DNA from: Poecilobothrus nobilitatus
Taxonomy: Eukaryota; Arthropoda; Insecta; Diptera; Dolichopodidae
DNA length: 64,000 nt
Reading direction: 5' to 3'
Assembly: GCA_947095535.1 (NCBI GenBank)
Contig: OX352774.1
Coordinates: 30,148,496 to 30,212,495 of the forward strand
Numbering within the stretch: the first letter of the stretch is position 1; each line of letters begins with the position of its first letter. This document shows positions 48,422-59,912 of the stretch, in pieces. The translations under genes and the position numbers were made by a program. Below the pieces are notes generated by a model, which did not search any database, was not told the origin of the DNA, and saw only the letters and a list, made by a program, of their open reading frames with translations.

Positions 48422-48423
48422 TA

Positions 48424-49316
48424 GGCTCTGCGAAATAGCCTCTAATGAAATAACAACTAAAAGTAAAAGATGTAATGTAACATCTAAATTTTGCTGTTTT
48501 TTGGATCATATTTCACAATGGCTCGACTTGCACAATGGCTCGGCAGAGGTTGATCATAAAATTCCCAAATCAAAATTCCTAAGACGAAATGTCCAAAACT
48601 AAAATCCTCAAAGACAAAAATCCCCAAAAACAAAATCTTTATAAATATTCTTTAAAAACCGTTTACCTCTGATTTTGCAACTAACAACTAATCCCTTCTA
48701 ATTTAGAATCTCGAATATACATATATATACTTAAAACATCTTATGTATTTGGCGTATTTCTATCATTTTGTAACGAACCTCCTCCTATAAAATCCCTCCT
48801 AATCAGAATACTGTACTTTAAATATTTTAGTGTTGAGTATAATAATACTTAAGTATGTTAAAAAATTATTAGTAAGTATTCTAGAGTTGATTATAAAACA
48901 AGGGTATTCCCTTTTTTCCAGAATATTTATGTATTTCCGTAATTTTTAATTATAATTAGTGATTTTAGAGTTAGCTACAAAATTAAAGGTATTACGCCTT
49001 CATGTATGTATATGCGAGATTCAGGGTACAAAATCATTAAAAGATAAATTCAGGAGAAACATCAGTAATTATCAACAATTATAAAAAAATGTTTCTTTTT
49101 TTCATTTTATACATTTTTGGGGAAATGAAATAAGATCTAAAATTTATTTTTTGATTTTATTTCATTATTCATTTTTAGATCTTATTTCACGATGGAATAA
49201 TATCTAAATGAAATAGAACCTAAAAACAATTGAAATTTTTTTTTGAATTTTTTTTTAGATGTTATTTCATTTTTTACTTTTAGTACTTATTTCATTAGAC
49301 GCTATATTGCAGAGCC
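48424..49316. mobile_element. 893-bp fold-back element flanked by TA
   Basis: The left end GGCTCTGCGAAATAGCCTCT (48424) matches the reverse complement of the right end, GGCTCTGCAATATAGCGTCT (ending 49316). Symmetry continues through AATGAAATAA, ACTAAAAGTAAAA and AACATCTAAA for about 65 bp. TA lies on both sides (48422-48423 and 49317-49318), consistent with TA target duplication. Inner inverted words (AAATGAAATAAGATCTAAAA and TTTTTAGATCTTATTTCA at about 49121-49190) form a second hairpin. The middle (48560-49030) contains pieces of the dispersed word family. No transposase. Confidence 0.82.
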
Positions 49317-49318
49317 TA

Positions 49319-52178
49319 TTTAAAGATATTATGTAGTTCACAATAGCTATTTAAAAACGAATTAGAATAACAAATTGTTAATAATTTAAAAACAATAAAA
49401 ATTCTTGAATTCTTGAATTTTTATTTAGTTCGAATGAATTTAAGTAAATTTAAATTACAGTTAGTAACATTTTTATTTAAAAAAAAATAACAAAAAAAAA
49501 AAGAAATTAAAGTGCATCAAGTGCAACGAAGGGTCACCTAACAAATTATTTCAAAAGATATTAAAATAAATCAATAACTTTACCCCTATTATTCATTCAA
49601 ACTTTTTCCGCTATAAGTACATAAAATTCTTTACATGTATTATAGGAAAGCGTCATTAACAAAGAAAAAAAAAAAATAAATACATATATATAAATAATAT
49701 ATAAATAATACATATATAAATAAGTATACCTACTTATTGACATTTTTTTAAATATTTATATACTTCATCAAATGTAATAATATGCATTGGGAGTAATACG
49801 AAATTTCGATATTTTTAATCTCGCTTATTAAATTCTGTTCTTTTTGTAGGAAAATGTAGGAAAATTTCGAAAAATCTTGAAAATTTTTTATTTTTCAAAT
49901 AAAAAGAAAAAAGAAATAAATAAAAATGCAATTAACAATGTCTAAATTCTCATCCGAATGTGAAATAAAACCTAAAAGCTATAAATTCACAATTATGTAA
50001 CTGACGGAAGGCAAAATAAAACAAAGCAAAATGAACTCCATGGTGACATAAATTTTTCAATTCACAATGCATTGTTTAACGCTGAATGACATTTCACATT
50101 TCAAAATTTTTCATTAAAACCATATGAATCGTATGCTAAACGAAAATTTTGCTTTGCGCTGACTTTGCTTTACGTGGCTTTTTTCATTGTGAATCCAGCA
50201 TTAGGTGGTTTTTTTTTTTTTATCAATTAATCCTACATATTTATATGTCAGATTCTGAATTAGGAGAGATTTTATATAGTTAATGGTCACTAAATCAGGG
50301 TTATATACTCTTATTTTAAAATTTGAAATTTAAAAATGTTCTTTAAATTTTTTTTTCATCAAAAAGAATCACACTAATTTCTGAAATTTCGCTTTTTTAA
50401 AATGAAGTTTTATTTATGAATTTAATTTGTGAGATTCTAAAAACCGAAATTTTAAAAAGTGACTTTAAAAATGTCAAAATTTCATACCCAACTCATATGA
50501 CTTTGTACTGAGTTCTATAACTTTGTAATTTTTTAATAATTTTTCGCAGGGTCAACTGCTTCGTTTTTTTATTATTATCAAACTTTCAGGAAGTCAGAAC
50601 AGTTAAAGTTTTTTTTTGTTTTTAAAGAATCAAAAAAAAAGGGTTACACCATTAGGGATTTCATGATTTGTTTGTTTTTTTTTTTTTTTTTGATAATATT
50701 AAAATTCAGTTAATTATACCCATTTGGTTGATTGTTGCACAATATTTTTAATTCTTATTTAGTTTTTTTTTTTTTTTTTCCATTATTTTAATTTTACACT
50801 TATGATTATAATTTTTGGTAAAAGAAAAATTAAAAAGGGTTAAAATTATTGTAAATTAGAAAAGTGTGGGTATATATATATATATATATACATATATATG
50901 TACATGTACATATATAGAGTTAAATCTTTATGGTACTTAATTGCCATAATATAAAATTTTAAGGTCCTTAACACAGAAAACTAAAACTAAAATAGCAACA
51001 TATGAATGTAATGTGTCAAAAATTTACAATTATTATATTTAAGAATTTTCAAGACCCTTGACATTTCTATTTTTTTTTTTGTTTTCACAAAAGCAACCAG
51101 TTAGGGGTAATGAAACTAAGTATGAATTAAAATAACATCGTATTTATTAAAAATATTTATAAAAAAAAAAATAAAAATGTCATAATATTTAACGAGTGTA
51201 AAAATTTGAATAACCGTATAAGAACTTTTTTTTAACAAGTTACAGTTACTTACTACTTTTTGTTACCAACTCTTATTTTGTCTTTGTTTCTTCATTTGAT
51301 TGCCAGTCTATAATGATTGTTTTGTAATGTTTGATAATTTAAAAATTAATGGAATAGTTTCGAATAATTAAAAAACTAAGGGAGCGGACTTGTTCGCAAA
51401 TTCCATATGTCAAATTCCCATTTCACCTAATGCTATTTGGCATAATTTATTATTTCACAAATTTTATTTTAACCAAATTACCTTATTGCAAATAGTTTAT
51501 TTATCAAATAGGAAACTTTGCAACTAATACTTTTCACAACAATCCACTTAACATATAACAACTTCAACTAATAATTATTTCGTTGAATTCGTTATTAATG
51601 ATAATAAAAAAACAAGTTTAAGATAACGGCCTTATTTTCTAATTTTTGTTCTTGTTGTTATTTGGGATAAAAGTAAACCATTATTATTTCCCCTAACTTT
51701 TTGGAGTTGGTTTCAACTAGATCAAAAATATATTTTACAAACAAAAAATTATGTAGAATCGTGGCATCACATCGGAATACATGCAATTATGGATGGACAA
51801 AATGTCGGATTTTATAGAATTATGGGCGTGTTAAAAAAGAAATTCGATTTGTAAAGACAGAAATAGAGAAGTTTGAGATTGATGTGGACCTATCGTAAAA
51901 AAGAAAAAGTATTTTTTTGAAAGATAAGAAAATTAAAAGAATTTTATCAAAAAAAGATGATTGTAAGGAACAAAAGAGTTAAATTACTACTTTTAATAGC
52001 CGATTATTTAAATTTAAAATAAAATCTCTAATATTTATGTATATTATATATTATGTATCCATATATATTTGTATATGTATATATATGTATATATATAAAT
52101 ATTTGCGTACATAAAGTTTAAAATAAAATGATTTAAAAAATGATTTTCATGAATTATGTAACTTTATAGATTTAATTT
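49319..52178. other. A+T-rich DNA, no gene
   Basis: It holds one copy of the dispersed word at 50250-50310 (TTCTGAATTAGGAGAGATTT), a TA run at about 50872-50910 and T runs at about 50670-50688 and 50764-50780. CAATTCACAATGCATTG (about 50058) and TTTCATTGTGAATCC (about 50183) make a weak inverted pair. No supported gene. Confidence 0.5.
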
Positions 52179-52287
52179 ATTTCGAAGAATATATGTGGCG
52201 AACATATATTTTGCAAACAGTATTCTTTTGAAAAATGCAATAGTACTATTTGCAAAATATATGTTTGCCAAATATCTTTTTGCGAAA
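52179..52287. other. Long imperfect hairpin, ~109 nt
   Basis: The left arm ATTTCGAAGAATATATGTGG, then CGAACATATATTTTGCAAAC (about 52179-52219), pairs with the right arm TTTGCAAAATATATGTTTGC, then CAAATATCTTTTTGCGAAAT (about 52249-52288). The loop spans the remaining roughly 25-30 nt. The core 23 bp (GGCGAACATATATTTTGCAAA) has one mismatch. Mirror-image open stretches on both strands (52164-52346 and 52195-52422) arise from this symmetry and are not genes. Confidence 0.75.
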
Positions 52288-52288
52288 T

Positions 52289-55200
52289 GTCTCATTATGA
52301 TGCCAAACAACCATTCAAAATCATGTAAAATCATCAAATATATCAAATGGAAAGTTACAAAATGTCCTTTTTATCAAAAGATATTAGGGAAATTGGCATT
52401 TTGCAGTTTAAGATTCGGCTAACTGTATACAAACCGAAACTAACTATATTAATATTAAGTTAAAAAAAATTATTTTTAAATACAAAGTTCTGCATATATT
52501 GATAAAATATTTAAAATATAAAAAAATTAAACTTTGTTAACTTTTTTAAAATTTTTATTAAACAATTTTTTATAAAAAGTATTAAGTAGTCTTCACATGA
52601 CTTTTAAGATACTTTATACATAAATATGTCCACAAATATATATATATATATATATACATATACATATTTGTTTTCAACCCCTAAATCTTTTTTTTAATTT
52701 TATTTCATTTAATCTATACTATACTATTATCAGTTATCTAACTAGTTAAATTTTTATTTTTATTTTAAGTGTTTGCATATCTACAGGAGTAAACGAAACA
52801 TTTAAAAAAAAAATTTTTTTTCTTTCATTTCAGTTAAATGAAACAATTCTTTTTATTATCAAATTATTATACGATATGATATAACGTAAGATAATGACAA
52901 TTAAGTATTTTAACAAAATTTTTATACAATATATTAAAATTAAACTACGGTAGTTCTGATAACGTTTAAATATTCAATAAATACATATATGTATTACTAT
53001 TAATTTTTATTACAATTGCACTTTAGAAATAAAGGAATGAATGAATAAATGATTGCAACGATTATAAAACTTTTTAAGAAAATTTACTAACAATATAATA
53101 TATGTAGTGTAAAAAAAAAAAAAAAAAAAAAAATGTTCATTATAAATAATATTCATAAATAAAATATTTCTTTCAAGAAAAAATATTATTGTTAAAAATC
53201 CCACTGAAAAGAAGGCAACACTTGAGACATTATTGTGGAACGTTATACTTGTTACATATTTACAACTATTAAATTTTATATACATAATATGTTTTCTTTA
53301 AGTGAGTATTATTAATTTGTTTACATACATATACATATATGTATTCACATGTAAATGTTCGGTATTTTATTTTTAAATTTATATCTATAAGTATAAAACA
53401 TACATACGTATGTACATATTTACACACCTATATATATATATATAATACAATTTTCCCTAAAATTTAATAAGAAAATAATAGTGGTTCTTTTTCAAGTTTT
53501 TGTTTTTTTTTTTTTTTTTTTTTTTTACTTTAAAGTTTATTTTATTTAAAATATAATAATCAAAAGAATAAGTGGAGTGAAAGAGACAGAGAAAAACTAT
53601 TTAAAATTGAATAATAGGGGAGAAATTATGAGTGAAAAAAAATTAAAAAAAAAAAAAACACAATTTGTAAATTTTTTTTCTTTTTTTACTTGAAATTGGG
53701 GGGGGAAACTGAAAAATTTTATAGAAACAAAAAAAAAAAAAAACAATTAATTTTTATATGTATGCTGTATTATGGTAATAATTATAAAAAAAAAAGAAAA
53801 ACATTTTTTTTTTCAGGAATTTCCAAAAAAAAATAAAAAAAAGTAATTTTTTTTTTTAATCGCACTGAAGATAAAAAAAAAAAAAACATAAAACTTGTGG
53901 TAAAAATAACCAAAAAAAAAACAAAATTCTAATGTTGAGAAAGTCTTAGTTTGTGGAAAATAAAAAAATTTTTTTTTTATAACTTTGCGTTTTATATTTG
54001 TTCAAAGGCCTACACTTTTAACTAAAACAATATATGAAATAGACTTAAATGTTCAAAAGACTACCGACTTACCATAATTTTTAATGTTTGCATTGTTTTT
54101 CTTTTCTCTTTTTTTTTTTTTTTTTTGTAATTTTTTTTAAACTGCACCATATAATTTTCATGTAGTACATACCTATATGTATATATTCAAATTTGGAATG
54201 CAACAAAATAAAATCTAAATATACATAAAAGATAAGATTACTATAACAGAAAATTTATCTTTTAATTATTTAATCTTATAGTTATCAGTAAATTTTTGTG
54301 CTAGTTCTCTTTTGTTATATTATTAATTAACCAAAAAAAAAATTTTTATGAAATAAAAATAATACAAATTTAACAAACCTGAATAAAATTTAAATATTTT
54401 CTTAAATAGATTAAATATATGTATTTTGTGTAATATACAAAAGATATTTTTGAATAATAAAATTATATTCTTTAATTATTTGAATTTTTTATTTTCGGAT
54501 AATTTTCAAATAACCAAAATCTTAAGTTTAGACGTATAGATAAAACTAACATGGAGCTACTGCAAACTGAATATTTTAAAAAATCTCACTATTTTGTAAT
54601 TAGAATTTTATAATTCATAGTTTTAATATTTATTGGATTTTATTATTATTTACTCCATTACTCCATTAAATACTCCATTTTATATAAAAGAAACCTATCT
54701 TATATCTACACATATATTTATATTATACGTATATAATGGAATGATTTTAATTCCTTATAGTCAATGTAATTAAGACGGGGAAAATATAACAACTAAGGAA
54801 TAACTGAAATACATTTCTGAAGAGTGTACATTTTCAAGTATACCAACTCATCGAAAAACTTAATAAAATAATTCAACTAACATATAAAACTTGTATCGCT
54901 AATTTAGTTGACATTCTCAAACACCAACCATTCTTTAAAATCTAAACTATAATGAAAGCATATCAGAATGCAATCTAAATCTAAAGTGAGCTTGTTTCTT
55001 TATTCAAAAATACTAGACCATCAGGAGTGACATTTGAAGTCGTAAAATAAATTTTAAAAGTTGATTTTATTTTTTTTTTTAAATTGATGCAACCATTCGA
55101 ACTACGTAGAAATTCTTTATTGTTATAAACCGAACATTTGTCAAAGTTTCAAATTTTTTATTGCCATTGACATTATCTAATTTTAAATGTCAAATTTTCT

Positions 55201-55532
55201 TTGTTTGTTTGTAGTTTGTTTTGAATTTTCAAAAAAAAAAGGATTAAGAATGAGCAAAACTCTCCCAAGACTGCTCATTTTTTAAAATTCTAAATATTTC
55301 AATATACATATTAATATACATTCGTTGTTTTAATAAAATTTTGTTGTTGACACAAAAGTTATCTAACATCAAACTTAATGGCAATTTTATCAACAACAAT
55401 TTTGCTTCAGCAACATTTGCGTCGTGGCATAAAGAATTTGCATTATTTTTTTAGATAAGGGTAATTAAAATTCATTCTATTGCAGATAATATGAATCTTA
55501 TATTTGACATATTTTTGAAAAAAAAAAATTCT
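52289..55532. other. Homopolymer-rich DNA, no gene
   Basis: From 53490 to 53965 nearly everything is poly-A or poly-T, with one G8 interruption near 53698-53705. TA microsatellites lie at about 52639-52660 and 53430-53446. No supported gene. Confidence 0.6.
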
Positions 55533-55666
55533 TACTTTGGCTAAATGAAAATCGCATGTGGAAATTTTCCTCTTTGAAAATTGATAATCGCAGGATTGGG
55601 AATTCCGATTTCCAATTTTCAAAGTATCAAAGTATTTTCCAATGCGACTATCGCTTAGCGAAAGTA
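55533..55666. mobile_element. 134-bp fold-back (miniature hairpin element)
   Basis: The left arm TACTTTGGCTAAATGAAAAT, then CGCATGTGGAAA..., and the reverse complement of the right arm, TACTTTCGCTAAGCGATAGT, then CGCATTGGAAAA..., are similar over about 60 bp. They include TTTGAAAATTG.(T/A)AATCG near the loop. The loop is about 11 nt around GGATTGGGAATTCC. It may be a tiny MITE or an inverted duplication; it is too long and too mismatched at the base for a standard miRNA precursor. Confidence 0.65.
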
Positions 55667-56773
55667 GCAGTGTGTGGTAAGACCCTGCAGATGAGATTAA
55701 CTCTTGATTTAAGATAAAATTAATTGAACTTTATAAAGCTAGTAATATCTTTTATACATAATGATGTTTTTTTAAAAAAGCTATCTTAAAATTTTTTAAA
55801 GTATTAATAACTAATAGGCAATTTATAAAACGGCGCCAAATTTATGTTAGATAGTTTTTTTTTTATTTTTATTCTTACGCCTTACACAGTTTTTTATAAT
55901 TTCTAATAAATATTTTTTTTTTTTTATAAGTACATTCTTATATTTTTAACAATTTTTATACTTATCTCTTTAATGTGGTTACATTTTAATTTTTTTTTAA
56001 TTTCCTTTTGTTTTTTATTTTTTTTTATTAATTTTTTATTTGTAATTTTTTACGCATACCAACCAGCAGATAATTAAAAATAAAAAATATTAGTAAAAAA
56101 ACAAATTTAACAGAAATTATTGACCTTTTTGATTATTATAAACTAAGTAAGTATAATAATATTATATAATTAATTAAAAATGATAATAATTATTATTATT
56201 TTAATATTAAAATTTATTTCATTTTTTAATTTCCCAACGGGAATTGAACAGACGTTTTTATGTTTTGTTTTTTTTTTTTGGTTTTTCAGAATTTTAATGT
56301 TTGGCTAAACAGAATAATTAAAAATGATGGCGTGTGAAATAAATATTAATAAATTAAATTAACAAAAAAAAAAAATTAAATTTTTAATTGTTTGTAATTG
56401 ATCGTATCTTTTAATTTTGTTTTTTTTTTTTAAATATAAGTAATCTACTATAAATCCTTTAACACTATACTTACGACATTTTATTCTGTAATTTATAAAT
56501 TTATTGAACTTAAAAATAAATGGAGAGTAGTAGAAATCTTTTAGTTAATTAACGAAAAAAATTTTAAAAATTTATGTTTGCTAGTACTGTCTCTGCGTGT
56601 ATCCACATTTAAAGTAAGTTAAAACTTAATAACTTTACAGATAATATAATGAAATATACACCCACGATCTTCAAGACGTATCATATTAAGAATAAGATTT
56701 ATAGGTAAGTACTGTATTAAATTCATTGTGGTGACAATTCACGGTACAGAATTGTGGCAACTGTGGACAATTG
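55667..56773. other. A+T-rich DNA, no gene
   Basis: No feature that I can support. Confidence 0.6.
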
Positions 56774-56777
56774 TATA

Positions 56778-57330
56778 CAGAGTGTTTCCGACTCGATGGT
56801 TTTCCTTGATATGGCTGATCGGGCATGTCGAGACGATCAACAAATCGTACTGGAGGTGGGGTCTATTCTCGACCTTTTTCGAGATATGAGGGATTAAAGA
56901 TGTTTTAGCGACTTTTCATAAAAAAATCTATAAATTTTGAAAAATTGTGGTGATTTAATAATAGTGTCTTATAACACACAAAAAGTATTAACACCCTTTT
57001 GAAAATAACTCACTTTTCTATTGTGATTGAAAATAATACGGCGATTGAAAATAACACACTTTTCTTCTCTTTATATCTCAAAATTGGTTAGAGATAGAGC
57101 AACAGTGATTAGGTACTAATTATAGGGCCATAAAAAGTACCCCAAATACCGGGTGTTTCAAAACAAAATTGAGTTTGAAACATAATTTTTTCCCCTTCAA
57201 AAGTTATAGATTTTTTTATGAAAAGTCGCTAAACATCTGTAACCCCTCATATCTTGAGAAGGGTCCAGAATAGATCCCCCCCTCTCCAATATATTTTTTT
57301 ATTCGTCTCGACATGTTCGGTCACCCATTG
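56778..57330. mobile_element. 553-bp MITE/fold-back flanked by TATA
   Basis: The arms of about 165 bp share, in inverted orientation, CATGTCGAGACGA, GG.GGGG.TCTATTCT, GATATGAGGG.TTA.AGATG and AGCGACTTTTCATAAAAAAA. The left end is CAGAGTGTTTCC; the right end is more decayed (CAATGGGTGACCG on the complementary strand). TATA is present at 56774-56777 and 57331-57334. The middle has two direct copies of GATTGAAAATAA.AC...ACTTTTCT (about 57024-57075). It also has a GGGTGTTTCAAAACAAAA phrase (57152 on) that looks like another CAGGGTGTTTC-type end, perhaps a nested or rearranged copy. No transposase. Confidence 0.85.
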
Positions 57331-57334
57331 TATA

Positions 57335-57907
57335 TAGTGAATTAGCCGGCTACGGAAGAACATCACTAACACGATGATTTCCTACTACACGCAAAAGTGA
57401 TATTTTTTAAAGTGGCGCTATGTTTAATGTCAAAATCATCGTGTCTACATAGTATATATTTCTATAAGACTTTCACTACGATGCGACAACGATTTTATAT
57501 CACCTCAATTTTTCTTAGTGACTAGTTTCACTTTTAATTTGAATGGTCTAGGTTTAAGTAATAATTTTTTTTTCGCAATTTTAATAGTTTAAAATTCGAT
57601 AATTGAAAAATAAAAATAAAGTTAATAAAAACTAACATAACATTAGAAAGCTTAAAAACACTATCCTACTAAACTTTTTAAAAAAATTTGAACTTTTCAA
57701 AATAAAATGAAAAATATTAATTTTGTTTTCAAAACCTAAAAATTGATTTTAACAACAACAAATATTACCTGTATTACGAATATTTTTTCACGCGTCTTAG
57801 ATAAATAATTTTTTAATTGGATGCGATGCCCAATTCGATACGTATTTTTATAAATTTCAGTGATGAGTCTAAGAGAATATTGGTTGAGAATAATCTCCTT
57901 TGTAATC
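57335..57907. other. A+T-rich DNA, no gene
   Basis: GATGATTTCCTACTACACGC... and ATCATCGTGTCTACATAGTA suggest some repeat content but no identifiable element. Confidence 0.5.
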
Positions 57908-58057
57908 TTTTTTTTTTTTAGTACATTTCTCTACCACTTTTTGCTTTTCAGGCATGGCTGTAAATGTCGTAAGGGCGAATAGCTCGATTCGAACCCACAC
58001 TCCCTTGGTTAAACACCAACGAATTTCATACACTTTTACCCACTAGGAATCTGTGAC
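57908..58057 (-). mobile_element. tRNA-derived SINE, family B, diverged copy
   Basis: On the minus strand it has CTAGTGGGTAAAAGTG, AACCAAGGGAGTGTGGGTTC with GAATCGAG (B box), CTTACGACATTTACAGCCAT and GCCTGAAAAGCAAAAAGTGG, then an A-run. Compared with the copy at 61795 it has lost the first ~15 bp of the head and the GGAAAGGCTATGTAAACG middle of the tail. Confidence 0.8.
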
Positions 58058-58320
58058 ATTTTAATTTATTTTTGAAAATTTCTATTTAAATATTACATTT
58101 ATGTATAGGTTAAAATTTAAACAGCATTTACTTGTATAACATTCTTTATAAGAATAATATTGTTTATAAGATCCAATGCAAAATTAATACCACTAATCAA
58201 CAATGAAGATGTAGTAAAATGTAAAAAAAAACCCAAAGAATTAAATAGACAGATTATGTTACACGAACAGATAAAGATCTGGATCAGAAATCGATCTTTG
58301 AAATCAATAATTGGTACATG
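58058..58320. other. A+T-rich DNA, no gene
   Basis: This may contain more of the LINE described next (TGTTACACGAACAGATAAAG region), but no motif is readable. Confidence 0.35.
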
Positions 58321-58513
58321 ATACAGCGAAAGCCCAAAAGCAGATGGTTAGATATAATATTGAAAATAATTTAACGGATAATTAATAGGTGTTCGGAACT
58401 GAAGGATAATTGAAATAAATAGAAAACGTTGACGGAATGTTGTAAGGAAGGTGAGGGCCCATCTCGCGCTCTAATACTAATAGATGGATTGACGATGATG
58501 ATGATGATGATAA
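58321..58513 (+). pseudogene. 3' end of a LINE with GAT-repeat tail
   Basis: The frame at 58321 reads I-Q-R-K-P-K-S-R-W-L-D-I-I and then hits TAA. It matches the (G)RPKxRWxDxI string that ends the reverse transcriptase ORF of many CR1/RTE/Jockey-like non-LTR retrotransposons. About 120 bp later the sequence reaches GGGCCCATCTCGCGCTCTAA and ends in a (GAT)n tail (58492-58513), typical of such LINEs. Nothing upstream is recognisable, so it is a 5'-truncated, decayed insertion. The clade cannot be fixed from this short motif. Confidence 0.6.
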
Positions 58514-59842
58514 TAAAACTACGTGATTAATATAAAATAATTTGTTTTTTTAAAAAAAAAGATCAACTACCACCCTAAAAGAATTAGTTGACACAATAAT
58601 TTGAAAATAAAACTTTGATATTTAAGTAATGGTTAATTAAAATTCATAATTTTTTTCCTTAGTCCACGAGCAAAGATCAAAACACATTTTTTTAAAACAC
58701 AAAAAAAAAAGAAGTTATATTAGTTTTTTTTTTTTTTTTTAATTCTTATACCAAAGGTTTATTAATTTCATATTAAAATGTGTTTTTTCTTTTTTAATTT
58801 AATCAAAATTAAAATAAAAAAAATAAATTAAAGTTATTGAAAACAATAACCTTAAAAAAAAAAATAATAAATCTTTAAAAACAAATCTTAAGAATTCTTA
58901 AAATGTATAGAACTAAAATTAAAAAACGTTATTTATAGCTTTTTCCTTAGAAAAATTTTTAAATTTTAATCTATACTTAATATATACTTACTTAGATTTA
59001 TAAAAGGTTCGGTTATACAATATGTCCTTGATTAAAATCAACTACAACTTTCTACATAAATTCATTATTATTATTATTATTTTTGTTTTTCTTTTATAGT
59101 ATTTATTTTATGTAGAAAACAATTATCATAATTTAATTTTTTTTTAAATCCAGAATAAAACATAAAATATACACTAAGTAAAACAAAAAACAAAAACATT
59201 AAAAACAATTAAAATAGTTTAAGAATTTTTAATTATTACAAGAACAAGTTATTGGCAAAGCTTTATAAAATTTTAAAATGAAAACTATCTTACAGAATAA
59301 AATAACAACCAAATGACTATATACATACTATACGGGATTACGATCTTATCTCGAAAAAACAAAATCTTTAATTGGAAAATCTTGAAATTTTTGTTTTCAA
59401 AATCTTTTTAGGGCGCCAACATCTTAAAAGAAAAAAATTTTAGGTGAAAAAAATTTTTTTTGAAAAATTGATTCTATGCGTTTTACAGTTGGTTACAAAA
59501 ACAGAATTTTAAAATTTTGTCAAGTAAGATTAGATACAGTAGAACCTACTATTTTATATGCTTTCTTTTTGAAATGTACATATAGATAAAAAAAACAATT
59601 AGAGATTTTAAGTCTTGGTTATAAAATAAGTATAAACGTTTTTTCCAGAATATGTGTACATATATGTATATCCGAGAATCTAAATAGGAGAAATTTTATA
59701 GTTGTTTAGAAAATAAGAGGTGTACACTTTTTCCAGAATGTATTTTAGCCTTGATGCTGCTGGCTGGATGAGGACTATATTGTTTAATGTTTTAATTTTC
59801 TACTTTGTAATATTATGAAGAAAAGTCAAAAAGATATCCAAT
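58514..59842. other. A+T-rich DNA, no gene; dispersed-word copy near its end
   Basis: Positions 59535-59720 align by eye with 38410-38500: ACAGTAGAACCTACTATTTTATATG versus ACGGTAGCTCCGACTATTTTAGATG. AGAATCTAAATAGGAGAAAT and a TTTTATAGTTGTTTA block follow. This is another member of the dispersed family. No coding region. Confidence 0.5.
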
Positions 59843-59912
59843 CAACGTGGTAAGATACCGACCTTTTATCCGAAATGTCTCCGGTTCTAATCCCGGCTGG
59901 ATCATATCTAGA
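59843..59912 (+). mobile_element. tRNA-like SINE head, family A-like
   Basis: AACGTGGTAAGATACCGACC, then TTTTATCCGAAATGTCT, then the B box GGTTCTAATCC (59883-59893), then GGCTGGATCATAT, follow the family A head order. Neither the family A body nor an A tail follows. Confidence 0.6.

Noticed and set aside
52164..52422. Opposed frames with FANS/FAKYMFA
   Set aside because: They are mirror translations of a long hairpin.
53010..53285. 91-codon minus frame with a Phe run
   Set aside because: It spans a long A/T homopolymer; no domain or coding-like composition.
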